This document shows, piece by piece, positions 30,356 to 40,101 of a stretch of DNA of 64,000 nucleotides (positions are counted from its first letter, which is position 1; each line of letters begins with the position of its first letter). The notes beneath the pieces were generated by a model. The model made no database searches and was not told the DNA's origin. It saw nothing but the letters and a program-made list of their open reading frames with translations. Made by a program: the position numbers and the translations under genes. The DNA comes from Sanghuangporus weigelae (taxonomy: Eukaryota > Basidiomycota > Agaricomycetes > Hymenochaetales > Hymenochaetaceae), in contig CP137325.1 of NCBI GenBank assembly GCA_033182465.1, forward strand, positions 310,001 to 374,000, written 5' to 3'.

Positions 30356-31319
30356 GATCGTAAGTGCTTATGGGCACTGCTGGTGGTGAATAGGATGGTG
30401 GTGGTGGATTCTCTGGCGCTTGGGTTGCTACTGAACCACTTGCTGGTACTGCAGGTACTGTTGGTACTTGGATGATAACCGTTCGAGGTGGGGTTCTGAG
30501 TAAGAATGGCCTTCGTGATGCTTCTTCGTCTGAGGACACTGATTCGTCAGAACTCTGTTCCTGTTGGGCTCTCTCTCTTGGTAGAAAGTATTCCCAGCGT
30601 TGTGCTGCCTGAGCTACTTCTCGAATTCGTTGAGCGTGTTCGAGTATGTTCCTTGAGGTAGTTTCGGTTGTCTGTACCGATATGAGTATAGCTGCGTAGG
30701 TGCGTTGACTCGACTCGATTGTTTGTCCTAGTTGGAGTAGGGCTTCTCGCAGGTTATGGATGTCTTGAACAATCCTTGGTTGATCTAGAGCTGTCCTGTT
30801 AAGCTCTCCGACTCTCGTCTCGATCGTCTGTAGTTGTTGTTCCTGAGCAGTAATCCTGTTTCGGATAGCGTTGAGCTCTCGGTCAAGTACTCCGTTTCCG
30901 TCTATGACCCGTTGATTGAGTGCTCCTGCTGCTCGATCCAATTCCAGAGTATATCTCTCTAGAGCTGCTACCTGTGCTCCAATTCTTCGAGTAGTTGTTT
31001 CGAGTGCTTCGAATCGATCTCCTACTGCTGTCGCGTATGCTCCGGTTGGTAGACTGTTTGACTGCCCCGTGTTTGCAGTTCGTTCTTCCAGTCTTTCAAC
31101 CCTTTCTTGTAGCCTTCTGATCACTGGTGGATACAATATGCTGTGGTTCGTTGTCGCGTATAGTATGTCGTGATCGCTTTCCAGACTACGTAGCCTGTTG
31201 GTGATATGTTGAACTCGTTCGTCGAGGGATCTAGGTGTGAACCTCGTTTGATTATCGTTCGCCCGTTCGTTCGTTCGATGACCGTTACTTCTGTTGTTGG
31301 CGTTTCCTGATCGGTTCAT
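30285..31319 (-). CDS. ORF2 upstream of gag (344 residues, coiled coil)
   Basis: The protein has a polar N-terminus (MNRSGNANNRSNGHRTNE), several coiled-coil stretches (LQERVERLEERTANT, LNAIRNRITAQEQQLQTIE) and a proline-rich C-terminus containing PPPPSYSPP, which includes a PPxY motif like retroviral late domains. Its ATG shares four bases (ATGA, 31319-31316) with the stop of ORF1, and its end overlaps gag. It may be a structural or assembly protein; no known family recognised. Extra ORFs upstream of gag are uncommon in Ty3/Gypsy elements. Confidence 0.65.
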   Translation of the reverse strand: MNRSGNANNRSNGHRTNERANDNQTRFTPRSLDERVQHITNRLRSLESDHDILYATTNHSILYPPVIRRLQERVERLEERTANTGQSNSLPTGAYATAVGDRFEALETTTRRIGAQVAALERYTLELDRAAGALNQRVIDGNGVLDRELNAIRNRITAQEQQLQTIETRVGELNRTALDQPRIVQDIHNLREALLQLGQTIESSQRTYAAILISVQTTETTSRNILEHAQRIREVAQAAQRWEYFLPRERAQQEQSSDESVSSDEEASRRPFLLRTPPRTVIIQVPTVPAVPASGSVATQAPENPPPPSYSPPAVPISTYDHVDNRPEGASTGAATTDSSDTTL

Positions 31320-31657
31320 GAACTTCGTTTCTCGCCTGATGCTTCAGGGTTATTGTTCCTTGGTGCTGTTAACCAAGTAGTTCCTTTCTCGTCGAATGTA
31401 GCAATAGTGGAAGGGACTGCTGCTACTTTCGTGGTTGTTGTTTGCGTGCTCCCAACTGCAGGGCTACCAGATGCCTTTGCTATTAGGTACACTTCGTCGT
31501 TGTAGGGGTTATGATAGTAGATATGTGATTTAAGTGAATCGGGTTTGTCGTTCTCCAGGATGTGCACTTGTCCTGAGGATTCGATATGGGTACTAGTCTC
31601 GAAACTAGTGACGTCGATAGGGACTTGAGGTCGACGGTCCTCGCCTCGATAAAACAC
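31316..31657 (-). CDS. ORF1, first ORF of element A (113 residues)
   Basis: This is the first ORF after the primer-binding site. It begins MFYRGEDRRPQVPIDVTSFE and has a Thr/Ala-rich middle. There is no recognisable domain. The stop overlaps the ORF2 start as ATGA, a layout used elsewhere for termination-reinitiation. It is predicted identical in A, B and D. Confidence 0.5.
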   Translation of the reverse strand: MFYRGEDRRPQVPIDVTSFETSTHIESSGQVHILENDKPDSLKSHIYYHNPYNDEVYLIAKASGSPAVGSTQTTTTKVAAVPSTIATFDEKGTTWLTAPRNNNPEASGEKRSS

Positions 31658-31704
31658 TAGCCAAGAACCTTGCCCGTGAGAGGTGGTGATAAAACTAGCG
31701 AGTG

Positions 31705-31716
31705 ATCTTTCGATCC
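31705..31716 (-). other. Primer-binding site with self-priming complementarity
   Basis: Two bases inside the 5' LTR border the minus strand reads GGATCGAAAGAT. Its exact reverse complement, ATCTTTCGATCC, lies in the same strand of the LTR at 31989-31978, about 30 nt downstream of a TATA-like GCATAAATAG (32025-32016). A 12-nt match between PBS and the predicted RNA 5' end is the mark of Tf1/sushi-type self-primed reverse transcription. Confidence 0.7.
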
Positions 31717-31718
31717 AA

Positions 31719-33230
31719 TGTTAGGGAGTAGGCCCGGGGTTACACCGGTTTGATCCTTTTGCCTAAGCAGCGGTGTGTTGTGCAGAGGTGATCTTATCTA
31801 CCCACGTCTGGCTGTACCACGCGGTCCCTTACTAGCCTTCCTAGTCGCGGTCCGAGTTATGGATGCTTTCAGATACGAGGTAATAGTAAAGCAGATTGGG
31901 ATTTCCAAGAGGCGTGATAGTACAAAGCACACAGTAATAGCTCGCTGTAGGGCAAGCTTTACACCAGTGTGTTAAGAGGATCGAAAGATGGGGAAATGAG
32001 GGCCTAATCCTACAACTATTTATGCTCCCAGATATTCCATTTTCCGTCCTATTTCTTACTCATCCTGTCTCCACTTTACTCCACTTTCCTCCACCATTAC
32101 ATCTGTTCCTTTGTCATCCTGCTGCGCTTCGCTCCACTTTGCTCCAATCTTTGTAAGGTCGTCTCCACTATGACAGAATTCTTTGGAGTTGCTGACTGAG
32201 ACAATAGAGGTGGTGCTCCGATATGGAATGCTCCACTGTCAGTACTCCATAACGATGTCATTGCCGTCATTGAGTGGCATCTTTGCTCTTGGAGCGATGT
32301 AGGCTGCTCGGTATGTGATTCTTCGGAATTCATCTCGAGGTCCAGCGAGGGTAAGCATAACCCGCACGTCAGTGTTAAGGTGTCGGGTCGGTGTAGAGTA
32401 TGGTCCAAGGCATATCATGAACTGCATAAGCTCTGCTGGTGGGTTCTGCTGGGTTCTGGTGACTAGCCATGCTTTGCCTTCATATCGTATATCTCGAATG
32501 TAGCGCCATATCCTTCGTTGTATAAGGAGTTGTAATTGCTTGGTTTCCAGGTTCGCATCTCTCGGTAAATAAAGGTTTGCCTGTATCGTAGATGCTGGAC
32601 ATGGTGTGTGCAACTCCGGTCTATACCATCCAATCATTCTCCAAGTTATCGGGTTCGCAGTTCGAGGGGTCCGAGTTGTGATCGTGAGTTCCTCTCGTTT
32701 CTTGGGTACTATTGGGCTTGGTGGATTGGAATGCATTGTATCCTGAAGGTGTCGCTCGGTTTCGATGTGACAGTCACGCGTACCAACCGTTGCCGTGCAT
32801 ACTAAGTAGTATACTTCATAAAGGACCATGTAAACTCGTGCACAGACTTGACAGTGCTGAAATGCCAGTGAGGTCTCCATAAACCTTATTAGCCTTTAGC
32901 CTTTTAGCGTTTAGGCTTTAGTAGTTGTGCTTCTGGACTTCTAAGAAGTTTGATCGCTTCTTTTGATCGAGGTCGCTCTGGTTGCTTGGTCGGCGGCGTT
33001 AGAGTGGTAGTCCGCGGTAATAGGCGGTCGGCGGTGTTAGCTGTTAGCGGGATTACGTATCCGCTTCGGTGCTTCTAGCGCTCGGGTGGTAACGGGTTAC
33101 TGTTGCCTAGGCCGCTCGATTGCTTGGGCCTTTGATAGCTGGCTTGGTTACCGGTCGCGTTTGGAAAGCTGATCGTGTAGATCTGTTGATCGTGTCGATC
33201 CTGATGCGAGTTTTTGAGCGGATCCTTTCA
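31719..33230 (-). repeat. 5' LTR of element A (1512 bp)
   Basis: Appears identical to the LTR at 20940-22451. The likely promoter is the TATA-like box at 32016-32025. It is followed by the CCTGG target duplication at 33231-33235. Confidence 0.93.
32239..32880 (-). CDS. U3 ORF, 213 residues (5' LTR of A)
   Basis: Same product as the copy at 21460-22101. In the 5' LTR it lies upstream of the predicted transcription start, so any expression from here would need another promoter. Confidence 0.4.
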   Translation of the reverse strand: METSLAFQHCQVCARVYMVLYEVYYLVCTATVGTRDCHIETERHLQDTMHSNPPSPIVPKKREELTITTRTPRTANPITWRMIGWYRPELHTPCPASTIQANLYLPRDANLETKQLQLLIQRRIWRYIRDIRYEGKAWLVTRTQQNPPAELMQFMICLGPYSTPTRHLNTDVRVMLTLAGPRDEFRRITYRAAYIAPRAKMPLNDGNDIVMEY

Positions 33231-34003
33231 CCTGGGCCCGTGGTTAGCCGTAGCCTCTGTCCCAAGTGCTCGCGGCCATTCCACTCATCAACTGTAATTA
33301 CCCCTGGCTCTGACGCTCGCCAAGCCTGCATTAAGCGTTCTATCGCTTCTTCCGTAAGATGTTCAACGTCCGAAGGTGGCCGCTTGTAAACTGGCCAATC
33401 GACTTCCACTGCCGTGTGACTGCACAAGGTCTGGTGCCGATGCTGATTGATCCAAGCTCGCACGCCGACCTTTAATGCATAGACATCCCTATCGCTAAGC
33501 CATATGGATACCTCATGGTCGTATGCACTCATTCCGTGGTTCGGTAATGGTTGGTCTTCTGTTCGTTCCGAGGGTCCGGGCTTATGCCGAATCTTGACAT
33601 CGGCTGCTTCCCTTGACACTAACCGTTCCGTGAAGTTCTTCATGAGCCATTCCGCAAGTACCCAGCTTCGTTGGTAGGCCAAGTAACAATTGGCGCACAC
33701 CAAGCTCTCATGTACAAATCTTCTAGTTGCACCACGCCGATAATGTCTTCGTTGCAGGAGTTCCGTATACCTTGCGACATTCCTTTCTTCCATCGCCGCC
33801 AGACTGCGTTCCGGCGGTGGAGTATGTCCAATGTGCATATTAGTTAGTCCTAATTGCAAATCATTAGAGTCCTCCGTGTCTTCTCCAGACGATCCGTGGT
33901 TTGCTACTCTTGAGTCGCCACCACTGTTCTGTCGTAGTAGCCTTTCGAAATAGTCTTGATTTGGCATCGCAACTCGGTGTGTAAAACTTAGCCCACGCCG
34001 CAT
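33231..34003 (-). CDS. Post-pol ORF of element C, interrupted by A
   Basis: A minus-strand frame from 34003 begins MRRGLSFTHRVAMPNQDYFE and runs into element A's LTR at 33230. Visible features are an early CANCYLAYQRSWVLAEWLM (CxxC) and later VSIWLSDRDVYALKVGVRAW. The native remainder continues beyond the insertion. The ORF occupies the same place as the post-pol ORF in the A family, and its CxxC plus RDxxxLK...W pattern weakly recalls the U3 ORF of A. No known domain recognised. Confidence 0.45.
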
Positions 34004-34265
34004 TAGATAACCACAATTTTCGTAACATTCCTCCTCCTAAGATCCACTTCGGACTGCAAGGAGAGTGTGGATCCAATTAATTGTGGTAGCCATAATCTTG
34101 CTGTTTCGTTTGGTTCCTTACCGGGCCTCGATTCCGTGTCGGCCTCCAACATGCTAGCTGCTTCCAAACAGGCTAGGATATAGTTACTGGATATATCATA
34201 TCCTTCCAGCATCAATTTCTGACGCTAGGGATAGTTTAACGACGTGTCCGGGTCGTACTTCTTCT

Positions 34266-37200
34266 CTAAGCCTCACTGACCTCGCTATCCGTCGAGTCAG
34301 CCTGATACCAATCATTATAGGAGAGTCCTTCCTCTAGTCCTTCCATCCTATCGTATCTTCGTATAGGTAAAGCGTTTGCTCGGGTGAATGGCCGTTTAGC
34401 AGCTCTCCAATGATGCTTGTGCCATTCTGGATAGGCAAAATCTCGTTGCTTTATACCTGTCTTGTTGTCGTATTTCCTTCGTTGTCTAGTTCTCTGCAGC
34501 ACCTTTCTCCCATAAAGCGTGCTCAGGTAATAGTCGTCCGCTCTGCGTACATCCAGAAGTCTCTGCGCCAAAGCGACTATTCCTGCAACCTTCTTTCTAA
34601 AGGGAAGGTTCACGGCGTCCGGCCAACCGTTCCTTTCGTGATACTCTCGCAATTTTTCGGGGGCGTTGCGTAGCCCTTCTACAGGTTCCCAGGTATTTTC
34701 CTCTTCTGGGTAGCCGAGCCATTTAACCTGGTATTCCCATGTGTTGTGCCGTTTCCTCATGTCCCGAATTACTTCTACTTCGTATTCGGCTTCTCCAGCA
34801 ATGACTTCTGGTGGTGGTCTTGTGCGTTGTGTCGGATCTTTTCGTTCTCGATAGGGAATTAATAGTCCTGCGTAAAACACTGGGTGGATCCTCAGTTCCT
34901 TTGGAAGGTCCAGCTCGTAGTTGACCGGCCCATGCTTCGCAACGATCTTGTAAGGTCCAATATTTCTGTCACCTAATTTCCTAGTAGGGACTAATAGTGT
35001 TAGATTTCGGCCATCTAACATGACCTTATCTCCGATCTCGAATTCCGGCATCGGGCCTCGGTGTTTATCTGCAAACTTCTTCATTGCATCTCGTGCCTTG
35101 GTAAGTGCTTCCAACGCTTCTTGTTGATGCTTCATCCGCATTGCCACATAGTCTTGAGTACCTTGGATCGGAAGCTTAAATCCTACTTCCGGCTGAAACC
35201 CATAAACCATTTCAAACGGCGACTTCCCAGTACTTGAGTGACTTCGACTGTTATAGGCAAATTCCGCCATAGGAAGATGTTCGTCCCAATCATCCTGTTG
35301 CAGACTGGAATAGCATCTTAGCAGCTGTTCCATTTCCTGGTTCACTCGTTCCGTTTGTCCGTCTGTTTGTGGATGATATGCCGTACTAAGCTTCGTTTCA
35401 ATTCCAAGGGCCTGGTTCACTTGTTCGGTAAATCGGCTTGCAAACTGCGGTCCCCTGTCGCTAATTACTGTTTTTGGCGTTCCAACCTTGCTGTAGACAT
35501 GTTTGATCATCATGTCAGCCGTGGTTTTCGAGTTTGCATTTACAGTGGTAGGTATAAATGTTCCCATTTTTGAGAACCGATCTACTACCACTAGTATTGC
35601 ATTGTTTCCTTTGCTCGTAGTTGGAAGTCCGGTGACGTAGTCCATAGTAATTTCTTCATAGGGCCGATTCATTACTGGCAGCGGTTGTAAAGGCGGTTGC
35701 GTCTTTCCTCGTCTTGCCTTCGTCCGTTGGCACGTATCGCAAGTGCGCACATATTCTTCGACCCATTCCCTCATCTTTGGCCACCATACTCTTCGTTCCA
35801 GTTTTGTGATAGTCTTGTCTATCCCCGGGTGTCCTGCTGCTGGAGCGTCATGGCACTGTCGTACTAATTCTCGTTTAATTTCATCAACTGGTGGGATTAC
35901 CAATTTTCCATCCCTCCACCAGTATCCTTCTTCGAAAGTCCCGATTTCTTGCTCCTTGGACTTTTCGTATCCTGCTCGAATCTTTTCTCCCAGTTCCGGA
36001 CCTCCTGTAATTTCAAACACCCGTATAGTGCACACGGGCAGTTCTTGGTTCCGGAACAGCTCTGGGGGAAGTAGGACTTGTTCTGGTACATCTTCAACGC
36101 CTTGTTCGTAGTCAGGCCGTCGTGACAGTGCATCCGCTCTTGAATTCTTGGTTCCTGGTCGATACTCGATTCTGAATCGAAATCTGCTGAGAAAAGTAGC
36201 CCATCTCGCCTGGCGTCCACTGAGTTTTCTAGCTCCCATGAAATACCGGAGGTTTGCCTGATCGCTAATTACCCGAATTTCATGTTTAGCTCCTTCCAAG
36301 TGGTGTCGCCAATTGCTCAAAGCTTTGACAATTGCCAGCAATTCCTTGTCCATTACTGGGTAGTTGTTCTCGGCGTCTCGATAGGTATTCGACCAATATC
36401 CAATAGGATGCAAAATTCCATCGTCACTTTCTTGCGAGAGCACTGCTCCCATCGCAAAGTTAGATGCATCTGTTTCCAGTACAAATTGTTTCTCGTGATC
36501 GGGTCGTACAAGCATAGGTGCAGATGTGAAGGCTTCCTTCAACTTGACGAAGCCTTCTCGTTGACGATCTCCCCAAGTAAATGTCTTCTTACCAGACATG
36601 AGTTCCGTTAGCGGCCTAGCGATCTTGGCGAAGCCTTCGATAAATTTTCGGTAGAAGTTCGCAAAACCAATGAACTTTCGAATGTCTCGCTTGCTTGACA
36701 AATCTGGCCATTCTTGAACTGCTTTTACCTTGTAGGGATCCATCTGCATGCCCGATTGGTTAACAACAAATCCTAGATAGTCGAGCTCTTGTTTGGCAAA
36801 GTAGCACTTCTCTGGCTTGCAAAAGAAGTCTGCTTTCCTTAACCTGCGCAATACTTCTGCTAGCAGGTCCCAGTGTTCCTGTTTTGTTTCCGCATAGATA
36901 ATAATGTCATCTAGATAAATGAGTATGCCCTGCCCAATCATGTCCTGAAAGAGCTCGTTCATTGCACGTTGGAATACCGCAGGTGCATTCATTAGTCCAA
37001 ACTGCATTACCAGCGGCTGGTAAACCCCCATGTGAGTTCTGAAGGCGGCATACTTTTCATGCCCTGGATGGATTCGCACATTGTTATACCCGCTTCGTAA
37101 ATCCAGTGTAGAAAACCATTTCGCATGAGCCAAATCGTCCGGTAGCATATGTAATAGAGGCATTGGCTGGTGATCAGGTATGACCACCGCATTCAATCCT

Positions 37201-37568
37201 CTGTAGTCGATTACGATACGATACTCCGGTTTGCCATCCTTTCCTAGTGTTTTCTTGGCTATAACGAATACTGGTGCACAAGTGCTTGCTTTTTCGTTGG
37301 CAGGGACGTTGTTCCCTACAACACGAATCCATCCTTTCTTCAGGTCATCGCGAATCCATTCTTCGACCGCTCGTTTCTCGGCAGGAGCGAGTGGATATAC
37401 TGGTCCGGGTTTGGGTAGCTCTGCATTGGGTAGCAGTTCTATCTTCATATCCCATTGGCTCGAGTTAGGTAGCCGTCTAGCAGCATCCTTGTCAAACCTA
37501 TCCCGGAAATCCCAGATTTCTTTTGGAAGAATATCTTCGAGGGTTTGTGTTCCTGCATGGTCTGCCAT
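34266..37568 (-). CDS. Pol of element C with chromodomain (1100 codons visible)
   Basis: Order of domains: reverse transcriptase (YLDD near residue 216), RNase H (ETDASNFAMGAVL), integrase zinc domain (HDAPAAGHPG to CDTCQ from about residue 572), catalytic motifs (MDYVTGLP, ISDRGPQF near 700, NQEMEQLL) and a chromodomain near 926-980 (EYEVEVIRD ... WLGYPEEENTWEP). A basic tail of about 100 residues follows. The protease and gag are not in this piece; element B lies 43 bp upstream of the first Met. The sequence is clearly diverged from the pol of A, B and D, so this is a different chromovirus family. Confidence 0.93.
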   Translation of the reverse strand: MADHAGTQTLEDILPKEIWDFRDRFDKDAARRLPNSSQWDMKIELLPNAELPKPGPVYPLAPAEKRAVEEWIRDDLKKGWIRVVGNNVPANEKASTCAPVFVIAKKTLGKDGKPEYRIVIDYRGLNAVVIPDHQPMPLLHMLPDDLAHAKWFSTLDLRSGYNNVRIHPGHEKYAAFRTHMGVYQPLVMQFGLMNAPAVFQRAMNELFQDMIGQGILIYLDDIIIYAETKQEHWDLLAEVLRRLRKADFFCKPEKCYFAKQELDYLGFVVNQSGMQMDPYKVKAVQEWPDLSSKRDIRKFIGFANFYRKFIEGFAKIARPLTELMSGKKTFTWGDRQREGFVKLKEAFTSAPMLVRPDHEKQFVLETDASNFAMGAVLSQESDDGILHPIGYWSNTYRDAENNYPVMDKELLAIVKALSNWRHHLEGAKHEIRVISDQANLRYFMGARKLSGRQARWATFLSRFRFRIEYRPGTKNSRADALSRRPDYEQGVEDVPEQVLLPPELFRNQELPVCTIRVFEITGGPELGEKIRAGYEKSKEQEIGTFEEGYWWRDGKLVIPPVDEIKRELVRQCHDAPAAGHPGIDKTITKLERRVWWPKMREWVEEYVRTCDTCQRTKARRGKTQPPLQPLPVMNRPYEEITMDYVTGLPTTSKGNNAILVVVDRFSKMGTFIPTTVNANSKTTADMMIKHVYSKVGTPKTVISDRGPQFASRFTEQVNQALGIETKLSTAYHPQTDGQTERVNQEMEQLLRCYSSLQQDDWDEHLPMAEFAYNSRSHSSTGKSPFEMVYGFQPEVGFKLPIQGTQDYVAMRMKHQQEALEALTKARDAMKKFADKHRGPMPEFEIGDKVMLDGRNLTLLVPTRKLGDRNIGPYKIVAKHGPVNYELDLPKELRIHPVFYAGLLIPYRERKDPTQRTRPPPEVIAGEAEYEVEVIRDMRKRHNTWEYQVKWLGYPEEENTWEPVEGLRNAPEKLREYHERNGWPDAVNLPFRKKVAGIVALAQRLLDVRRADDYYLSTLYGRKVLQRTRQRRKYDNKTGIKQRDFAYPEWHKHHWRAAKRPFTRANALPIRRYDRMEGLEEGLSYNDWYQADSTDSEVSEA

Positions 37569-37610
37569 CCTTTCGTCGAGTGCTTTCTCCTGAGCATACT
37601 TTTGAGCTAT

Positions 37611-39122
37611 TGTTAGGGAGTAGGCCCGGGGTTACACCGGTTTGATCCTTTTGCCTAAGCAGCGGTGTGTTGTGCAGAGGTGATCTTATCTACCCACGTC
37701 TGGCTGTACCACGCGGTCCCTTACTAGCCTTCCTAGTCGCGGTCCGAGTTATGGATGCTTTCAGATACGAGGTAATAGTAAAGCAGATTGGGATTTCCAA
37801 GAGGCGTGATAGTACAAAGCACACAGTAATAGCTCGCTGTAGGGCAAGCTTTACACCAGTGTGTTAAGAGGATCGAAAGATGGGGAAATGAGGGCCTAAT
37901 CCTACAACTATTTATGCTCCCAGATATTCCATTTTCCGTCCTATTTCTTACTCATCCTGTCTCCACTTTACTCCACTTTCCTCCACCATTACATCTGTTC
38001 CTTTGTCATCCTGCTGCGCTTCGCTCCACTTTGCTCCAATCTTTGTAAGGTCGTCTCCACTATGACAGAATTCTTTGGAGTTGCTGACTGAGACAATAGA
38101 GGTGGTGCTCCGATATGGAATGCTCCACTGTCAGTACTCCATAACGATGTCATTGCCGTCATTGAGTGGCATCTTTGCTCTTGGAGCGATGTAGGCTGCT
38201 CGGTATGTGATTCTTCGGAATTCATCTCGAGGTCCAGCGAGGGTAAGCATAACTCGCACGTCAGTGTTAAGATGTCGGGTCGGTGTAGAGTATGGTCCAA
38301 GGCATATCATGAACTGCATAAGCTCTGCTGGTGGGTTCTGCTGGGTTCTGGTGACTAGCCATGCTTTGCCTTCGTATCGTATATCGCGAATGTAGCACCA
38401 TATCCTTCGTTGTATAAGGAGTTGTAATTGCTTGGTTTCCAGGTTCGCATCTCTCGGTAAATAAAGGTTTGCCTGTATCGTAGATGCTGGACATGGTGTG
38501 TGCAACTCCGGTCTATACCATCCAATCATTCTCCAAGTTATCGGGTTCGCAGTTCGAGGGGTCCGAGTTGTGATCGTGAGTTCCTCTCGTTTCTTGGGTA
38601 CTATTGGGCTTGGTGGATTGGAATGCATTGTATCCTGAAGGTGTCGCTCGGTTTCGATGTGACAGTCACGCGTACCAACCGTTGCCGTGCATACTAAGTA
38701 GTATACTTCATAAAGGACCATGTAAACTCGTGCACAGACTTGACAGTGCTGAAATGCCAGTGAGGTCTCCATAAACCTTATTAGCCTTTAGCCTTTTAGC
38801 GTTTAGGCTTTAGTAGTTGTGCTTCTGGACTTCTAAGAAGTTTGATCGCTTCTTTTGATCGAGGTCGCTCTGGTTGCTTGGTCGGCGGCGTTAGAGTGGT
38901 AGTCCGCGGTAATAGGCGGTCGGCGGTGTTAGCTGTTAGCGGGATTACGTATCCGCTTCGGTGCTTCTAGCGCTCGGGTGGTAACGGGTTACTGTTGCCT
39001 AGGCCGCTCGATTGCTTGGGCCTTTGATAGCTGGCTTGGTTACCGGTCGCGTTTGGAAAGCTGATCGTGTAGATCTGTTGATCGTGTCGATCCTGATGCG
39101 AGTTTTTGAGCGGATCCTTTCA
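37611..39122 (-). repeat. 3' LTR of element B
   Basis: 1512 bp, TG...CA. Distinguished from A's LTRs by, for example, AACTCGCACGTC in place of AACCCGCACGTC and AATGTAGCACC in place of AATGTAGCGCC. Confidence 0.93.
38131..38772 (-). CDS. U3 ORF, 213 residues (3' LTR of B)
   Basis: As in A but RRIWCYIRD instead of RRIWRYIRD. The frame is intact. Confidence 0.5.
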   Translation of the reverse strand: METSLAFQHCQVCARVYMVLYEVYYLVCTATVGTRDCHIETERHLQDTMHSNPPSPIVPKKREELTITTRTPRTANPITWRMIGWYRPELHTPCPASTIQANLYLPRDANLETKQLQLLIQRRIWCYIRDIRYEGKAWLVTRTQQNPPAELMQFMICLGPYSTPTRHLNTDVRVMLTLAGPRDEFRRITYRAAYIAPRAKMPLNDGNDIVMEY

Positions 39123-39246
39123 CTACACCCCCCCTAAGATGAACTTTCGGAGAAATGTTCATCCTAATCCGTGAGAAAGCTCGGATAAAGGGTCGCCTAG
39201 TGATGGTTGATTTTTGCTATCAAACCATCATCATCTCTGCTCCAAA

Positions 39247-39562
39247 ATGTCGAAAGTCGCCGCTGCTGTTACTGTTTTTGTCGCTATTGTCGCGATTTTC
39301 GGCATAAATCATTGGATTTTGGAGCGTAAGAGGCGTGCTCAGGTAAGTGATGCATGCTCTGTGCCGTTTCGAGTTGTTAATCATCCTCTAGGAGGCTGAC
39401 TTCGAAATGCAATCGTTCCAGCGCGATGTTACTACTGTCGCGCTTCGAGTTCACCTCGCGCTCGGTTATGACGTTGAGGTTATCGATCCAGTCGTCGAAA
39501 ATGCAGGTATTGCTTCGCAGGAACGTCGTGAAAAGGGTGTCTGGGAAGACATTGACTTGTAA
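39247..39562 (+). CDS. Antisense membrane-protein ORF in element B
   Basis: Counterpart of 22576-22891. The helix reads VTVFVAIVAIFGINHW (V to A and L to I relative to A). Intron-like GT-AG signals lie at 39343-39391. Confidence 0.5.
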
Positions 39563-40101
39563 AGGGTGGTGGGAAGGGATATGAATATGAAATGTGCATC
39601 ATGTAAAGAATATGACGCAATTGAAAGTGATAAGAAAGAAATCATAAAGTCGTTAATGAATAAGTTTTATACCAATTTGGGAGTGAAGTTCCAGGTGTTT
39701 ACCTACGGCTCTTCAACCCCCAAATGGAGTTTTTCGAAGAAAGAGTGTAATTGGAGTGCCTTTCAGCGTGAAGGCACATCCTAGCATGATGCAAGGGAGT
39801 GACTTCACGTAAACTTTTGGCTTCTCCGTTGCATAGAGGATAATAAAAGGTAGGCATAATCTGCTAATTCGGAGCCGGCACAATAAAACAATATACAAAA
39901 TGTCTAGGCCCTTGTAGGTTCTTTGACACTTCTGCATAGTGCTTCATTTGTGCTGGTTGGCCGAATAAGCGTGAAATAAAGAGGTGCATAAAGCATAATT
40001 TGGTCGGATGTGACCATAAATATCATAAGGTAAGAATGAAATGCATAATTGACCATGTCGGGTCACGATATGGGAAAGGGGTTGCATAAAAGAAGAGTTG
40101 T

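Larger units (their letters stand above)
20940..33230 (-). mobile_element. Element A: 12.3-kb Ty3/Gypsy chromovirus, looks whole
   Basis: The element has two 1512-bp LTRs (20940-22451 and 31719-33230) that look identical, TG...CA ends, and a 5-bp target duplication CCTGG. In transcription order (minus strand) it has a primer-binding site, ORF1, ORF2, gag, pol with a C-terminal chromodomain, a post-pol ORF, a polypurine tract and the 3' LTR; a small antisense ORF lies near the 3' LTR. The chromodomain and self-priming signature place it near the Tf1/sushi chromoviruses. Identical LTRs point to a very young insertion. It sits inside element C. Confidence 0.93.
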
